Assembly: GCA_016934415.1 (NCBI GenBank)
Contig: JAFGSW010000003.1
Coordinates: 1-64,000, forward strand
DNA from: Spirochaetales bacterium
GTDB lineage: Bacteria > Spirochaetota > Spirochaetia > SZUA-6 > RPPD01
Direction of reading: 5' to 3'
DNA length: 64,000 nt
The notes beneath the pieces were generated by a model. It saw only the letters and a program-made list of their open reading frames with translations. It did not search any database and had not been told where the DNA came from. This document shows positions 38,839 to 49,078 of this stretch, one piece after another. A program made the position numbers and the translations under genes. Numbering within the stretch: position 1 is the stretch's first letter; each line of letters begins with the position of its first letter.

Positions 38839-41130
38839 TCAGGCCGGCTGTTCCCGGCCGCCGAAGGAGACGGCGACGCAGGCGTGCGGCCGGTTCGACA
38901 GCGTCATGGTGCCGCCGAGCTGGCTGGCAAGCGTCTCCACCAGGTTGAGCCCGAAGGATTCGAACTGCTCGCGGGGGAAATCCTCGGGGAAACCCTTTCC
39001 GGAGTCCTCGATTTCCAGGAGCAGTCCGCCGGGCTCGCCCCGGTCCGCCAGCGACCGGAACCGGACTTCGATCGTCAGGGGCTCGCGCCCGTCGTAGCCG
39101 TGGATGATGGAGTTGGTGATGAGCTCGTTGATGATGAGCGAAAGGGGAAGGGCGATGTCGACGGAAAGCTTGGCCTGGTCGATGTAGTAGGCGATGCTGA
39201 TGTGCCCTTCCTTGAGGCGGGAGACGCTCAAGGCCTGTTTGACCGAGGCCGGGATGAAGGTCTCCGAATCGACCTGGGAAACGTCCTTGGAGAGATACAT
39301 CCGGTTGTGGACATTGGCGATGGCGCGGATCCGGCCCGCGGTCGCGTCGAGCACCTCGTGGAAGCGCGGGTCGTCGATCTCCCGCGATTTGAGCCGGAAA
39401 AGGCTGATGATGATCTGCAGATTGTTCTTGACCCGATGGTGCACTTCCTTGAGGAGCAGCTCCTTCTCCCGCACCGACGTCCGCAGGCCGTTGAGCGCGG
39501 CCCGAAGATCGCTGATGTCCTCGACGCAGCAGAGCACCCCTTCCGGCTCTCCCGCCGGGGTGGCGGTAAAGTTCAGGAAATAGCGGACCGTGATTCGTCG
39601 GCCGGTTCTGGTGACGTTCGTGCGTTCGAAAGTGGCGATTCCCGCGCGCGGGCCCGCGACCAGCGTGTCCCAGTACATCCGTTCGGCATTGTGACGCGAC
39701 TCGGGATACACGAGGGTGAAGAAGTATTTCCCCAGCAGTTCCTCGCTCTCGCGCTCGTACATCCGGCAGTATGAGCGGTTCACGGCCAGGTACTTCCCGT
39801 CGAGCGTAAACAAGGCGATTCCCAACGGCGCCGTCTCGAAGAGCATTCGGTAATCGCTCTCCATCCGTTCCGCCTTCTCCAGGTTGGTCCGCCCCCATTC
39901 CTCGGCGTTCGCCTTTTCCTTCTGGAGGACGTTGATCCGGTACGCGAGACCGAAGGAGAGGAGCACGGCCTCGACGGCCGATCCGACCTGGAGTCCGTAT
40001 TCGGCGAAGAATATCTCCGGCAGGAGGCCGATGTTCCGCAGGAGAAAGGCGGTCACGCCGAGGATGATCGCCGCCCAGGCGGCGATGTAGAACAGGACCG
40101 GTGTGTAGCGCCGGCGCAGACAGCGGACGACCAGAATACCGGTGAGGATGAAAGTGGCCAGGTACGTGATGGCGAGCACCAGGAGCCGGGCCAAATAGGG
40201 CATGAAGAACACCGTGGGCACCATGATGAGTCCGGCGAGGGAGAGCAAGCCGAGCAGCCTGTCGAGGGTTACATTGATACGCGCCGCGATGAGATACTTG
40301 CGAAGGAACTGGTTGTAGCTGGTGAGGGCGAGGGCGGTGAGAATCGTTTCCACCATATCCGGGGTGAGGAAGCCGCCCGCGGGGAGGATGTCGTAGATAA
40401 TGCCGGAAAGCACCACGCGGAGAAGCGCCATGCAGAGAATGTAGCATGAGTAATAGAGATAGCTTGCGTCCCTGAGGAGAAAAAACAGGAGAAGATTGTA
40501 CAGAATCATCGCACCCATGATGCCGAAGAAGATGCCGCTCACGATGGTCTCGGTATCGGCCGTCAGGAGCGTTTTCGCTTCCGCGATGGAGAGGTGGATG
40601 ACCATCGTGTCGCCGTGAACATAGCGGAGGTAGACGTAATGGCTCCCGTCAAGGCGGGGGAGTTTGATGAAAAAAGCCCCGGCCCGGCGGATGGCGTCGG
40701 GACTCTCCCGGTCACGACTGAGTTTCAACTCCCGATATCCTCCGTCCGCTCGGGGGAGATAGACGCGGACATCGTCGAAGGCGTCGGTTTTGAGAAACCA
40801 GGTCCGATTGTCACTCGCGTCCCGAAAGCTGAAGCGACTCCAGACGGCCACGCTGGAATACCCCAGGTTCAGAACAGTCTTCCCCCAGGACCGGAATCCG
40901 CCGGCGGCGGAGGCCGCCTCGGCAAAGGGCATCGTTTTATAGTCGTCGATGAAATATTGGCTGTACAGGCCCGCCAAAACCGTTCCGGTATTATCATGAA
41001 GGGTGATGATCTCTTCGGCGTCGGCCCTGATTCCCCCGAGCAGGAGGAGCGACAAGAGCAGAGCCGCGCCGCCGGCTCGCAACGATCCGGGGATCGTCAT
41101 GAGCGACTTGAACTTCGGGAACGGGATCAC
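38839..41130 (-). CDS. 7TMR-DISM-type sensor histidine kinase with PAS and HisKA_2/HATPase
   Basis: Extracellular DISM-like region, 7 TM helices, PAS (YRMLFETAPLGIALFTLDGKYLAVNRSYCRMYERESEELL), EVHHRVKNNLQIIISLFRLKS. Confidence 0.9.
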   Translation of the reverse strand: MIPFPKFKSLMTIPGSLRAGGAALLLSLLLLGGIRADAEEIITLHDNTGTVLAGLYSQYFIDDYKTMPFAEAASAAGGFRSWGKTVLNLGYSSVAVWSRFSFRDASDNRTWFLKTDAFDDVRVYLPRADGGYRELKLSRDRESPDAIRRAGAFFIKLPRLDGSHYVYLRYVHGDTMVIHLSIAEAKTLLTADTETIVSGIFFGIMGAMILYNLLLFFLLRDASYLYYSCYILCMALLRVVLSGIIYDILPAGGFLTPDMVETILTALALTSYNQFLRKYLIAARINVTLDRLLGLLSLAGLIMVPTVFFMPYLARLLVLAITYLATFILTGILVVRCLRRRYTPVLFYIAAWAAIILGVTAFLLRNIGLLPEIFFAEYGLQVGSAVEAVLLSFGLAYRINVLQKEKANAEEWGRTNLEKAERMESDYRMLFETAPLGIALFTLDGKYLAVNRSYCRMYERESEELLGKYFFTLVYPESRHNAERMYWDTLVAGPRAGIATFERTNVTRTGRRITVRYFLNFTATPAGEPEGVLCCVEDISDLRAALNGLRTSVREKELLLKEVHHRVKNNLQIIISLFRLKSREIDDPRFHEVLDATAGRIRAIANVHNRMYLSKDVSQVDSETFIPASVKQALSVSRLKEGHISIAYYIDQAKLSVDIALPLSLIINELITNSIIHGYDGREPLTIEVRFRSLADRGEPGGLLLEIEDSGKGFPEDFPREQFESFGLNLVETLASQLGGTMTLSNRPHACVAVSFGGREQPA

Positions 41131-41377
41131 ATTCTATTCCCCTTCCGTATGATAGGCCTGAGGTGTAGTTCCGGGAGCCGTCGGAGCATCCGCGCCGGCA
41201 GGGGCGGGATCGGTTTGACGGCCTAGAATAATATTAGTTTGAAAGAGCGAGGTTTGCAAGAAATACTTGTCGGAGCGGATCGGCATGAGGCTTGCAGAGC
41301 GCCCCTTCCTTCACGCTTTACATTTATCACAATGTTTACTAAAATATCGGGGCATCGCCTCAACGAAGGAGCACGGA

Positions 41378-42283
41378 TTGGAAAAAATCGCCGCTTTGGT
41401 GCTGACGTTCAATAGAAAAAAGCTCGTCACGCGGACCCTCGGCGCGCTTGCGCGGCAATCGCTTCCCCTCGATAAAATATTCGTCGTCAACAACGCCAGC
41501 ACGGACGGCACCGATCAGGTGCTCGCGGAATACCGGAAAAAGGGCGGGGACGACCGGATCGAGATCGTTTCCCTGAAAAAAAACCTCGGCGCTTCCGGCG
41601 GCTTCGCCAAGGGCATGGAGCGCATCGTCAAGAATTCGGACGCGCAGTGGATCTGGATCATGGACGACGACGCCGTTCCGGAGAAACGGGCTCTTGAGAA
41701 ATTCAGGCACTTTTACGGCTCCCTTTCCCCGCGGCGGCGCCGAAAAACCGGCATCCTCCTGAACCAGCGCTACATCGACTATGATAAATTCAAGGCCGCC
41801 GCGATCCCCGTGGAGGCCGTCTACGGCCGGGTCAAATTCCGGGCCACCTTCGAAGGTTACCTCATCAAGCGGGAAGTGGTCCGCGACATCGGGTATCCCC
41901 GGAGCGAGTTCTTCATCTACTCCGACGACATCGAGTACACCTGGCGCGCCATCCGCCGGGGCTACCGCGTCTACCGGGTCTACGGCTCGCTCATTTACCA
42001 CAAGGATTGGGCCAAGCTCGACAAGGTCAACCGCGGCCTCGTGGCCAAGCCCAATATCCCCCCGTGGAAGCTCTACTATCGCTTCCGCAACCCGTTCCTC
42101 GTGTGCGAGCGCTACCCCGTTTTACGGTTCTTCATGATGATCGTCCTCTCCATCGACCTCCAGTTATGGGCGTTCATCAACCGCGAGAACGCCTATTTCG
42201 CCAGGCGCGGACTGGCCGACGGCATCAATCTCGTTTCGGGGAAAAAAATCGCGCCGGAATCGCTCCCGGTACCTCGAGATTAG
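41378..42283 (+). CDS. Family 2 glycosyltransferase
   Basis: AALVLTFNRKKLVTRTLGALARQSLPLDKIFVVNNASTDGTDQ...WIWIMDDDAVPE; TTG start with AAGGAG upstream. Confidence 0.88.
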   Translation: MEKIAALVLTFNRKKLVTRTLGALARQSLPLDKIFVVNNASTDGTDQVLAEYRKKGGDDRIEIVSLKKNLGASGGFAKGMERIVKNSDAQWIWIMDDDAVPEKRALEKFRHFYGSLSPRRRRKTGILLNQRYIDYDKFKAAAIPVEAVYGRVKFRATFEGYLIKREVVRDIGYPRSEFFIYSDDIEYTWRAIRRGYRVYRVYGSLIYHKDWAKLDKVNRGLVAKPNIPPWKLYYRFRNPFLVCERYPVLRFFMMIVLSIDLQLWAFINRENAYFARRGLADGINLVSGKKIAPESLPVPRD

Positions 42284-42337
42284 CCGGAAATACCCCATGC
42301 CGTACTTCGAGACCGCACGCGTCGAAAGGAACCGCGA

Positions 42338-42976
42338 ATGAAGATCGTATCCGTCGTCCCGACCGCCCTGCCGGACGTGCTCGTCATGCGCTTCGCGCGT
42401 TTCCGCGACGAGCGGGGATATTTCAGCGAGCCGTTCCGCAGGTCGGACGTCGACGGGCACCCCGCGCTCGCCCCGCTCGCCGGCCGTCCCGTTCTCCAGG
42501 TGAACGAGAGCTGGTCACGGGCCGGCGTGATCCGCGGCCTCCACTTCCAATGGAATCCCTTCATGGGCAAGCTCGTGCGCACCCTGGCGGGCCGGATGGT
42601 CGACATCGCCCTCGACATCAGGCTCGATTCCCCCACCCTGGGGCAGGCGGTGCTCGTCGATCTGCCCGCGGATCCGGAAGGGGAGAAATCGGACTGGATC
42701 TGGGTCCCGCCCGGTTTCGCCCACGGCAATTTCTTCACCGCCCCGACGCTCATTGAATACTTCTGCACCGGCGAGTACTCGCCCGGCAATGAGGCGGGCA
42801 TCAGCCCGTTCTCGGACGATATCGACTGGTCCCTCTGCGACCCGGCTCTGCGGAAGGAATTCGAGAGGCTGAAAAGCTCGGGCCCGCTCGTTTCCGCGAA
42901 GGATAAAAACGGACTCGCCCTGAAGCCGTGGCTCGACGACCCGCGGTCGAGGAATTTCGTCTACGGGAGGTGCTGA
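42338..42976 (+). CDS. dTDP-4-dehydrorhamnose 3,5-epimerase-like protein
   Basis: RGYFSEPFRRSD, QVNESWSRAGVIRGLHFQW, WVPPGFAHGNFF. Confidence 0.9.
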   Translation: MKIVSVVPTALPDVLVMRFARFRDERGYFSEPFRRSDVDGHPALAPLAGRPVLQVNESWSRAGVIRGLHFQWNPFMGKLVRTLAGRMVDIALDIRLDSPTLGQAVLVDLPADPEGEKSDWIWVPPGFAHGNFFTAPTLIEYFCTGEYSPGNEAGISPFSDDIDWSLCDPALRKEFERLKSSGPLVSAKDKNGLALKPWLDDPRSRNFVYGRC

Positions 42977-43791
42977 TGTCCGGCGCGAATGAAAGCGACC
43001 CCGCGCCCGAGCCTCGGGCTCCGTCACGGAGGACGGAAGGCGCGGGCGGCGCGCGAATCCTCTTCACCGGCGGGAGCGGCCTTCTCGGTTCCGCCTTCCG
43101 GAAGATCCGGCCCGAATACGATTATCCCTCCGAGACCGTCTTCGACGTCACCGATTACCGGGGCATGGAGGCCTACCTGCGCCGCGGCGCGTACACGACG
43201 ATTTTTCACGCCGCCGCCTTCACTTCGCCCCCGAAGATCGACGCCGATCCGCTGCAGGCCCTCGAGGTGAACGTCATCGGCACCGCCAATGTGGTGCGGC
43301 TCGCCATGGCGCACCGGCTCAAACTCATATACGTCTCCACCGATTACGTGTTCCGGGGAGACCGCGGCCGCTACCGGGAAGAGGACGAGCTTCACCCGGT
43401 GAACAAGTACGCCTGGTCGAAGCTGGGCGGCGAGTGCGCCGTTCGACTTTCCGACGATTCCCTCATCCTGCGCACGACCTTCGGCCCGGCTCCCTTTCCC
43501 TACCCCAAGGCCTTCGTCGACCAGTGGACGAGCCGGGAGAGCGTGGACGTGATCGCCGGACTCATGGCGCGGCTCATCGACCGGAACGCGCGCGGCGTCG
43601 TTCACGTCGGCGGCGAGCGGAAGACGGTGTATGAGTACGCCACATCGCTCGATCCGGCGCGGCCGATCGGGGAGCTCTCCATCAAAGACGCCGGCTTTGC
43701 CGCGCCGGCCGACACATCCCTCGACTGCGCGCTTATGAAAAAAATCCTGCTCGCGCCCGACGGCGGAATTCGAAAGGAGGAGCGGACATGA
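42976..43791 (+). CDS. dTDP-4-dehydrorhamnose reductase-like SDR
   Basis: ILFTGGSGLLGSAF, YVSTDYVFRGDRGRYREEDELHPVNKYAWSKLGGE. Confidence 0.88.
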   Translation: MSGANESDPAPEPRAPSRRTEGAGGARILFTGGSGLLGSAFRKIRPEYDYPSETVFDVTDYRGMEAYLRRGAYTTIFHAAAFTSPPKIDADPLQALEVNVIGTANVVRLAMAHRLKLIYVSTDYVFRGDRGRYREEDELHPVNKYAWSKLGGECAVRLSDDSLILRTTFGPAPFPYPKAFVDQWTSRESVDVIAGLMARLIDRNARGVVHVGGERKTVYEYATSLDPARPIGELSIKDAGFAAPADTSLDCALMKKILLAPDGGIRKEERT

Positions 43792-44771
43792 AAATTCTCG
43801 TGGCCGGCGGCGCCGGATACATCGGATCGGTGCTGGTGCCCATGCTCGTCGAGCACGGATACGAGGTCGACGTCATCGACCTCCTCTGGTTCGGCAACAA
43901 TCTCCCCCGGACGGTCAACGTCGTCCGGAAGGAGCTGTTCCGCTGCACCCGCGAGGACCTCGCTCCATACGAGCAGGTCGTGTTCATGGCCGGATTGTCC
44001 AACGATCCCATGGCCGAGTACAGTCCGGCGAAAAACTTCATCGACAACGCCGCCCTGCCGGCCTACATCGGCTTCCTGGCCAGGGCGGCGGGAGTGCGCC
44101 GCTTCATCCTCGCGAGCTCCTGCTCGGTGTACGGCTACACGGTCGACAAGCTCTACGACGAGGAGGCTCCCGCCGTGAGCGCCTACCCGTACGGGATATC
44201 GAAGCTCCAGGGCGAGCTCGGCGTCCTCCAGCTCGCTTCAAGCGATTTCTCCGTCATTTCCCTGCGCCAGGGGACGATCTCAGGCTACAGCCCGCGCATG
44301 CGCTTCGACCTGATCGTGAACACCATGTTCAAGACCGCCGTCACACGGAAGAAGGTAGTCGTCAACAATCCCTCCATCTGGCGGCCGATCTACGACATCC
44401 GCGACGCGGCCACCGCCTTCGTGCGCGCCATCCAGGCCGACTACGGGGTGAGCGGCGTGTTCAACGTCACCTCTGAAAATTACACCGTGGGCCAGGTGGC
44501 CGACCTGGTGAAGGGGGAGATCGAGAAGCGCATGGGACTCAAGATCGCCATCGAGCTGAAAAACATTCAGGACTTCCGCAACTACAAAGTGGCGGTGCGC
44601 AAGGCTCGGACCTGCCTCGGCTTCACGCCCATCCACTCGATAGCCGACATCATCGACGACCTGTGCGACCATCATGAGGCCTACGGAGATTTCGAACAGG
44701 ACCGATATTACAACATCAGAGTCTTCAAGAAGCTGGATTCGGGCGTGTTCGACAAGGACGTGCTCGCGTAG
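43788..44771 (+). CDS. NAD-dependent epimerase/dehydratase
   Basis: MKILVAGGAGYIGSVLV, SSCSVYGYT, YGISKLQGE. Confidence 0.9.
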   Translation: MKILVAGGAGYIGSVLVPMLVEHGYEVDVIDLLWFGNNLPRTVNVVRKELFRCTREDLAPYEQVVFMAGLSNDPMAEYSPAKNFIDNAALPAYIGFLARAAGVRRFILASSCSVYGYTVDKLYDEEAPAVSAYPYGISKLQGELGVLQLASSDFSVISLRQGTISGYSPRMRFDLIVNTMFKTAVTRKKVVVNNPSIWRPIYDIRDAATAFVRAIQADYGVSGVFNVTSENYTVGQVADLVKGEIEKRMGLKIAIELKNIQDFRNYKVAVRKARTCLGFTPIHSIADIIDDLCDHHEAYGDFEQDRYYNIRVFKKLDSGVFDKDVLA

Positions 44772-44809
44772 GCTGTCGCGTCGCGTTCGCTTCGGCGGAG
44801 TTTATCCCG

Positions 44810-44960
44810 AGCCATCCTGAGCTTGCCGAAGGACGAGGGGCTCAGCGAACGTTCCCCGTAGTTCGACTTCGCTCGCCAACCGCGGAGCCGAGGGGAACCT
44901 GGGAGTTAATCCGGAACCCGCGCGGCGCGCTCACCGCGGGATGCGCTCAGCGAACGTCCC
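44810..44960. repeat. F3 repeats (GAGCTTGCCGAAGGAC; GCTCAGCGAACGTTCCCC; TTCGACTTCGCTCG)
   Basis: Mosaic of words also at 338-365 and 24805-24850; GCTCAGCGAACGT occurs twice here. Confidence 0.7.
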
Positions 44961-46443
44961 CCCGGCCGTGATCTCCGTCCGCTCCTTCGCCCCCCTCCCC
45001 GCTATTGGCGGTTTTTACCGCCCTTTTTCGCCAGGCGATCCGTGCGAGGATGGAGATGCGGGCCACGATCCCGCGGGTGGGCATCATGGAGATGATGCGC
45101 AGGGGAAGATGGTACGCCCGTATGTGCCGGACGGGGCGCGTCTCCTTGAGGAAGCGGGAGAAGACCACGGTCAACGACAGGCGCATGACGCCTGAGACGA
45201 GGAAGATGACGAGATACGGCGACCACAGAAAACGTTCAGGCAGGAAGGTAAAGCGTCCGACGAGCCACGAGGTCGTGGCGGGCACACCGGGCCAGGTGCC
45301 CGCCCAGGCGACGAGCGCCCCCGCGACGAGACTCCCCGCCAGGGTCATCAGACCGTTCGTCATGCTGTATATGGAAACCGTCGAAACGCGGTTGCCGATC
45401 GAGGTGTTGTCGAAGAGGAAATTGAAGGTGGAGATCTCGAAACCGGCCCAGCCGAACCCGGCCGCCGCCTGAATGAAAAAGGCGAACGGCAGGAGATAGC
45501 CCCAGTACCAGAGAAGCGGAATGACGCCGATGATCGCGCTCGAGACGAGAAGCACCTTGCGCGTTCCGTACCTGTCACAGGCCCGGCCCCAGAGGGGCAT
45601 GAAGAGGAACTTGACGGCGAGAAGCGTGGCGGTGAGCGCGGTCCAGGGAAGATAACCGACGTTGACGCTGAAGAGCAGGAAGGGATCGACGTACGAGGCG
45701 ATCATGCTCATGGCGAAATTGAGAAGGCTCATGTATAAAATGAAGGACCCGATGTTGGTTTTTTTCGCGTTGCTGACGAAATCCCGGACGGAGAGCGAAC
45801 GGCGCGCCTCGTAGTCGTAGGGCGGATCGTATTTGCGGCTCAGAAACCAGGCTGAAATGCTGCGGGCCACGAAGGCGACGCTGAATATGACGACGAATCC
45901 CAGGTAGGGGCGGCCGAGGGACTTCATTTCGTCCAGGATGAAGCCGGCCGCGAGCATGGAGGGAAACGTTCCGACGCTGGAAAGGCTCGACCGGCGGCCG
46001 AGATAACTGCCCCGGGTCTTTTCGTCCATGAGGTCGCCCATCCAGCTCGACCAGAGGGGGATGGGGAGCATGAAGAAGACGTTGGCGATGATGACGAACA
46101 GGATGAGCACCGCGACCCGTCCTTCTCCGAGGAACCAGCAGAGAAACACCGGGATGAACATGAGGGCGTGGAGAAGGGCGAAGAGGCTGATAAACCGCCG
46201 ACGACTCTTGAAAATCGCCGCCAGCTGGCCCGCGAAGAGCTGCGAAACGGACCCGACGGCGATGGGGAGCGACCTGATGAGCCCCAGGACGATGATGTCG
46301 GCGCCCAGGAATTTGCCGAAGGGTTGGAAAAAGGAATCGCTCATCCCGAACATGATCGAGAAGGCGATGCCGTCGTAGATCGAAAAAACGAGGCTGCGGC
46401 GAATCTTATCCTTGACGTCGAGGGTCGGGGTGAGGGTCGTCAT
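44947..46443 (-). CDS. MFS transporter
   Basis: About 12 TM helices; start MTTLTPTLDVKDKIRRSLVFSIYDGIAFSIMFGM. Confidence 0.82.
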   Translation of the reverse strand: MTTLTPTLDVKDKIRRSLVFSIYDGIAFSIMFGMSDSFFQPFGKFLGADIIVLGLIRSLPIAVGSVSQLFAGQLAAIFKSRRRFISLFALLHALMFIPVFLCWFLGEGRVAVLILFVIIANVFFMLPIPLWSSWMGDLMDEKTRGSYLGRRSSLSSVGTFPSMLAAGFILDEMKSLGRPYLGFVVIFSVAFVARSISAWFLSRKYDPPYDYEARRSLSVRDFVSNAKKTNIGSFILYMSLLNFAMSMIASYVDPFLLFSVNVGYLPWTALTATLLAVKFLFMPLWGRACDRYGTRKVLLVSSAIIGVIPLLWYWGYLLPFAFFIQAAAGFGWAGFEISTFNFLFDNTSIGNRVSTVSIYSMTNGLMTLAGSLVAGALVAWAGTWPGVPATTSWLVGRFTFLPERFLWSPYLVIFLVSGVMRLSLTVVFSRFLKETRPVRHIRAYHLPLRIISMMPTRGIVARISILARIAWRKRAVKTANSGEGGEGADGDHGRGDVR

Positions 46444-46654
46444 AAACAGAGGTGGTGAAAAACCGATCGTTCGTGCATGTGGAATCCGAATAAATATAAT
46501 ATAAGCGGCCGGAAAACGCAAAAATAAATCGACGAAAATATATGCTCCCCGGCGACCATTCCCGTCGTTCCGGCCGGCGTCTCCGTCATTCCTGACGGCC
46601 TATCGCCAAGGTCCCCTCTCTTGAGCAGAAATCGAATTTCGGCTACAACCGGGC

Positions 46655-47308
46655 ATGCGGGAATTGATCGAAAGCCGTCTGCCTGCCGGCTCGGCGCTCC
46701 GTGAACGCCTGTTTTTGCTCGACGCGCTCTATGCCGAGCTCGACGCGCGCCTGGGCGCCTTCGCCGCGGCAAGCCCGTACCGCTGCCCGCCCGGCTGCGG
46801 ACGCTGTTCGGCCAAGTTCGAGCCGGATGTCCTGCCGGTCGAGGCCGTCTATATCGTTCTGTACGCCGCCGCAGCCGGCTCACCCGACGTCGCCGGTATT
46901 CTCGCCGGAGAATTGGAGTCGCGGCCGGCCGATTGCTGCCCGCTCTACCGCTCCGCGGTCGAAGCCCATTGCCCGATCTACCCGGCCCGGCCGCTTGTCT
47001 GCCGGCTTTTCGGCTTCTCGACCGTCACGGACAAGCGCGGAGACTTCGTCTACACCCCCTGCGGCCGCATGGAGCCTGCGGGACGCGGCGGGAGTCTCGG
47101 GGAGGCCGGCCTTCGAGCCTGGAAACTCGCCGACCTCGGCCTCCCGGAGGCGGCGCTTCCGCCGTACATGATGGAATACTCGGTTCGTCTCACCCTTGTC
47201 GAGCCCGGCGGGGAGGCGCGCCGCGCCCCCCTCAGGATTGCACTTCGCGATGCGGCCGGTCGTATCGGACTTTATGGGAACCTGATGAGAACCGCGGAAA
47301 AATGGTAG
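46655..47308 (+). CDS. YkgJ-like cysteine cluster protein
   Basis: YRCPPGCGRCSAKF ... CCPLYRSAVEAHCPIYPARPLVCRLFG. Confidence 0.8.
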   Translation: MRELIESRLPAGSALRERLFLLDALYAELDARLGAFAAASPYRCPPGCGRCSAKFEPDVLPVEAVYIVLYAAAAGSPDVAGILAGELESRPADCCPLYRSAVEAHCPIYPARPLVCRLFGFSTVTDKRGDFVYTPCGRMEPAGRGGSLGEAGLRAWKLADLGLPEAALPPYMMEYSVRLTLVEPGGEARRAPLRIALRDAAGRIGLYGNLMRTAEKW

Positions 47309-47355
47309 TATCCCTACAGCGACCTCGATCGACCGAAGGTGAGGTGAACGGACGC

Positions 47356-48051
47356 ATGGAGGAGAATCGATTCGACGCCGCCGCGGCGGGCTGGGACGAC
47401 GATCCCGCGCGGCGCGAACGGACGGCCGCGGTCGCCCGCGCGATCCGCCGCTTTCTGCCCGCGTCCGGCCCGGCCGGCCACGCCGTCGAGCTCGGTTGCG
47501 GGACGGGGCTCTTGAGCTTCACGCTCGCGGACGCCTTTGCGCGCGTCACGCTGGTGGATTCCTCCCCGGGCATGGTTGAGACGGTCGCCCGAAAAATCGC
47601 CGCGGCCGGTCTGGCGCATTTCTTCCCCCTCCGCGCCGATCTCGCCGATTTTCCCCCTGCAGGCTTCGCCTGTGACGCCTTCTATTGCCTCATGGCGCTT
47701 CATCACCTCCCGGACTACCTGGGACTCCTCTCCCGCTGCTTCCGCGCGCTCCGCGAACCGGGGCTTCTTTTCATCGCCGACCTGGAAAAGGAGGACGGCA
47801 GTTTCCACAGCCACATCCCGGATTTCAAGGGGCACCACGGGTTCGACGCCGGGAAGTTGAAACGCGATCTGGAACACATCGGCTTTACGGGGATTGAATA
47901 CGATCGCGTTCTCACCCTGAAGCGGGATCACGGCGAAGGCGAAAAAGAGTTCGGGATTTTCCTGATGAAAGCGGAGAAGAGAACTACGGATAACGCGGAT
48001 AAAAGGCGGAGAAAATCTTCATCATTTTCAATATTTCAGCCCAGAAAATGA
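47356..48051 (+). CDS. Class I SAM-dependent methyltransferase
   Basis: AVELGCGTGLLSFTLADAFARVTLVDSSPGM; C-terminal tail KRTTDNADKRRRK is repeat-encoded. Confidence 0.88.
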   Translation: MEENRFDAAAAGWDDDPARRERTAAVARAIRRFLPASGPAGHAVELGCGTGLLSFTLADAFARVTLVDSSPGMVETVARKIAAAGLAHFFPLRADLADFPPAGFACDAFYCLMALHHLPDYLGLLSRCFRALREPGLLFIADLEKEDGSFHSHIPDFKGHHGFDAGKLKRDLEHIGFTGIEYDRVLTLKRDHGEGEKEFGIFLMKAEKRTTDNADKRRRKSSSFSIFQPRK

Positions 48052-48080
48052 ACAATTTCTTTCCTTATTTTCATTGAATT

Positions 48081-48149
48081 CTGGCACATTGTAATGTTAC
48101 AATCTGGCAGATTGTAACATTGCAATCTACCAGATTCTACAATGATAAT
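48081..48149. repeat. 3 x 23-bp tandem repeat that also forms an 18-bp stem hairpin (48088-48126)
   Basis: ctggcacattgtaatgttacaat / ctggcagattgtaacattgcaat / ctaccagattctacaatgataat; ATTGTAATGTTACAATCT-GGC-AGATTGTAACATTGCAAT (one mismatch). Confidence 0.88.
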
Positions 48150-48656
48150 CCGAACAAAACAATAATACTCAAAGGGAGAAATATTCGTCCCCCGCCAAGC
48201 AAACATCGCTGAAAAATAGATGTCCGCCTCGGTGTTGAAGCAGAAAAAGCAGCATCCCATCCACGTATGCGCACCCCGACCCGTTGTTTGCACCCTCCTC
48301 TCCGCTCTAATCAGTGTTATCGGTGGTTCCCTTTGATGCGCAAGAAAGCCTTCCCGAAAAACCCGGTTCTCTCAGGAATCCCGGGCGGGTGGGCAAAAAA
48401 AATGAAAATTTTTCGAGTGATTTCGGCCTTTTCCACGCCATATATAGTGAGAGAAAAAAAGTTCAGCTATGGCGCCGCGGCCGTCCATTATGGCCCTCGT
48501 CCACCGTGTTACGGTAAAGGAACATGTCGCGGCGCCGTTTTTTTCGCGTGTCGCGTCAGCGGGACCGATAGGAGTATTCGTGAGCGAGCCGCGCGGAAAA
48601 AATCGATATCGGCATGTCATTCCGTATCGTAAAATTCTCTTCGCAAGGAGGGCGCA

Positions 48657-48875
48657 ATGCCCGCAAATCGAGAGTCCGCGGCGTACGTGCACCGTGAATT
48701 GGATAAAATCGTCGACATGATCGCGGCGATCGGGATCAAGTTGTCGTTTCTCATAACCCTGATCGACGCAGAAAATGAAGAGCTTTCGCGACCGGTGCCG
48801 AGGCCGCGGTCCCGGTCCGGGGAGAGGGCGCGTCGCCGCGTTTCCCGGTCGGGGAAGGTCCCCGCGGTATTATGA
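48657..48875 (+). CDS. Small hypothetical protein (72 aa)
   Basis: Strong SD AAGGAGG six bases before ATG; followed by a perfect terminator hairpin. Confidence 0.5.
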   Translation: MPANRESAAYVHRELDKIVDMIAAIGIKLSFLITLIDAENEELSRPVPRPRSRSGERARRRVSRSGKVPAVL

Positions 48876-48891
48876 GGCGGGCGATCGCCAG

Positions 48892-48925
48892 GCCGATAAA
48901 AAACCGAAAGCGGTTTTTTATCGGC
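48892..48925. terminator. Perfect 15-bp stem hairpin GCCGATAAAAAACCG-AAAG-CGGTTTTTTATCGGC
   Basis: Direct reading; downstream of the 72-aa ORF. Confidence 0.75.
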
Positions 48926-49078
48926 TTCCATAGATGTAAACTATAAATTGCCGGAACTCACTATATGAGACTTTTCCCGGTTTTTCGGCTGTTTTTTCAA
49001 TCAATTCGCATATACAAAATAGGCTCCGGCAATTTCATGAGCATGTTGTTGAAAAAGCTCAACTTTTTCAAAAACATG

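Noticed and set aside
38084-40447. 787-aa minus-strand ORF overlapping the 7TMR-DISM kinase
   Set aside because: Alternate frame of the same strand; the 38839-41130 frame carries the recognisable kinase motifs.
41378-44771. Complete dTDP-rhamnose biosynthesis operon
   Set aside because: Only epimerase- and reductase-like genes plus a glycosyltransferase and another epimerase; no RmlA/RmlB-like genes in view.
48081-48149. Possible mini-CRISPR
   Set aside because: 23-bp units are directly adjacent with no spacers.
48267-48632. 121-aa ORF
   Set aside because: No convincing SD, low-complexity basic composition, overlaps repeat sequence at its start.
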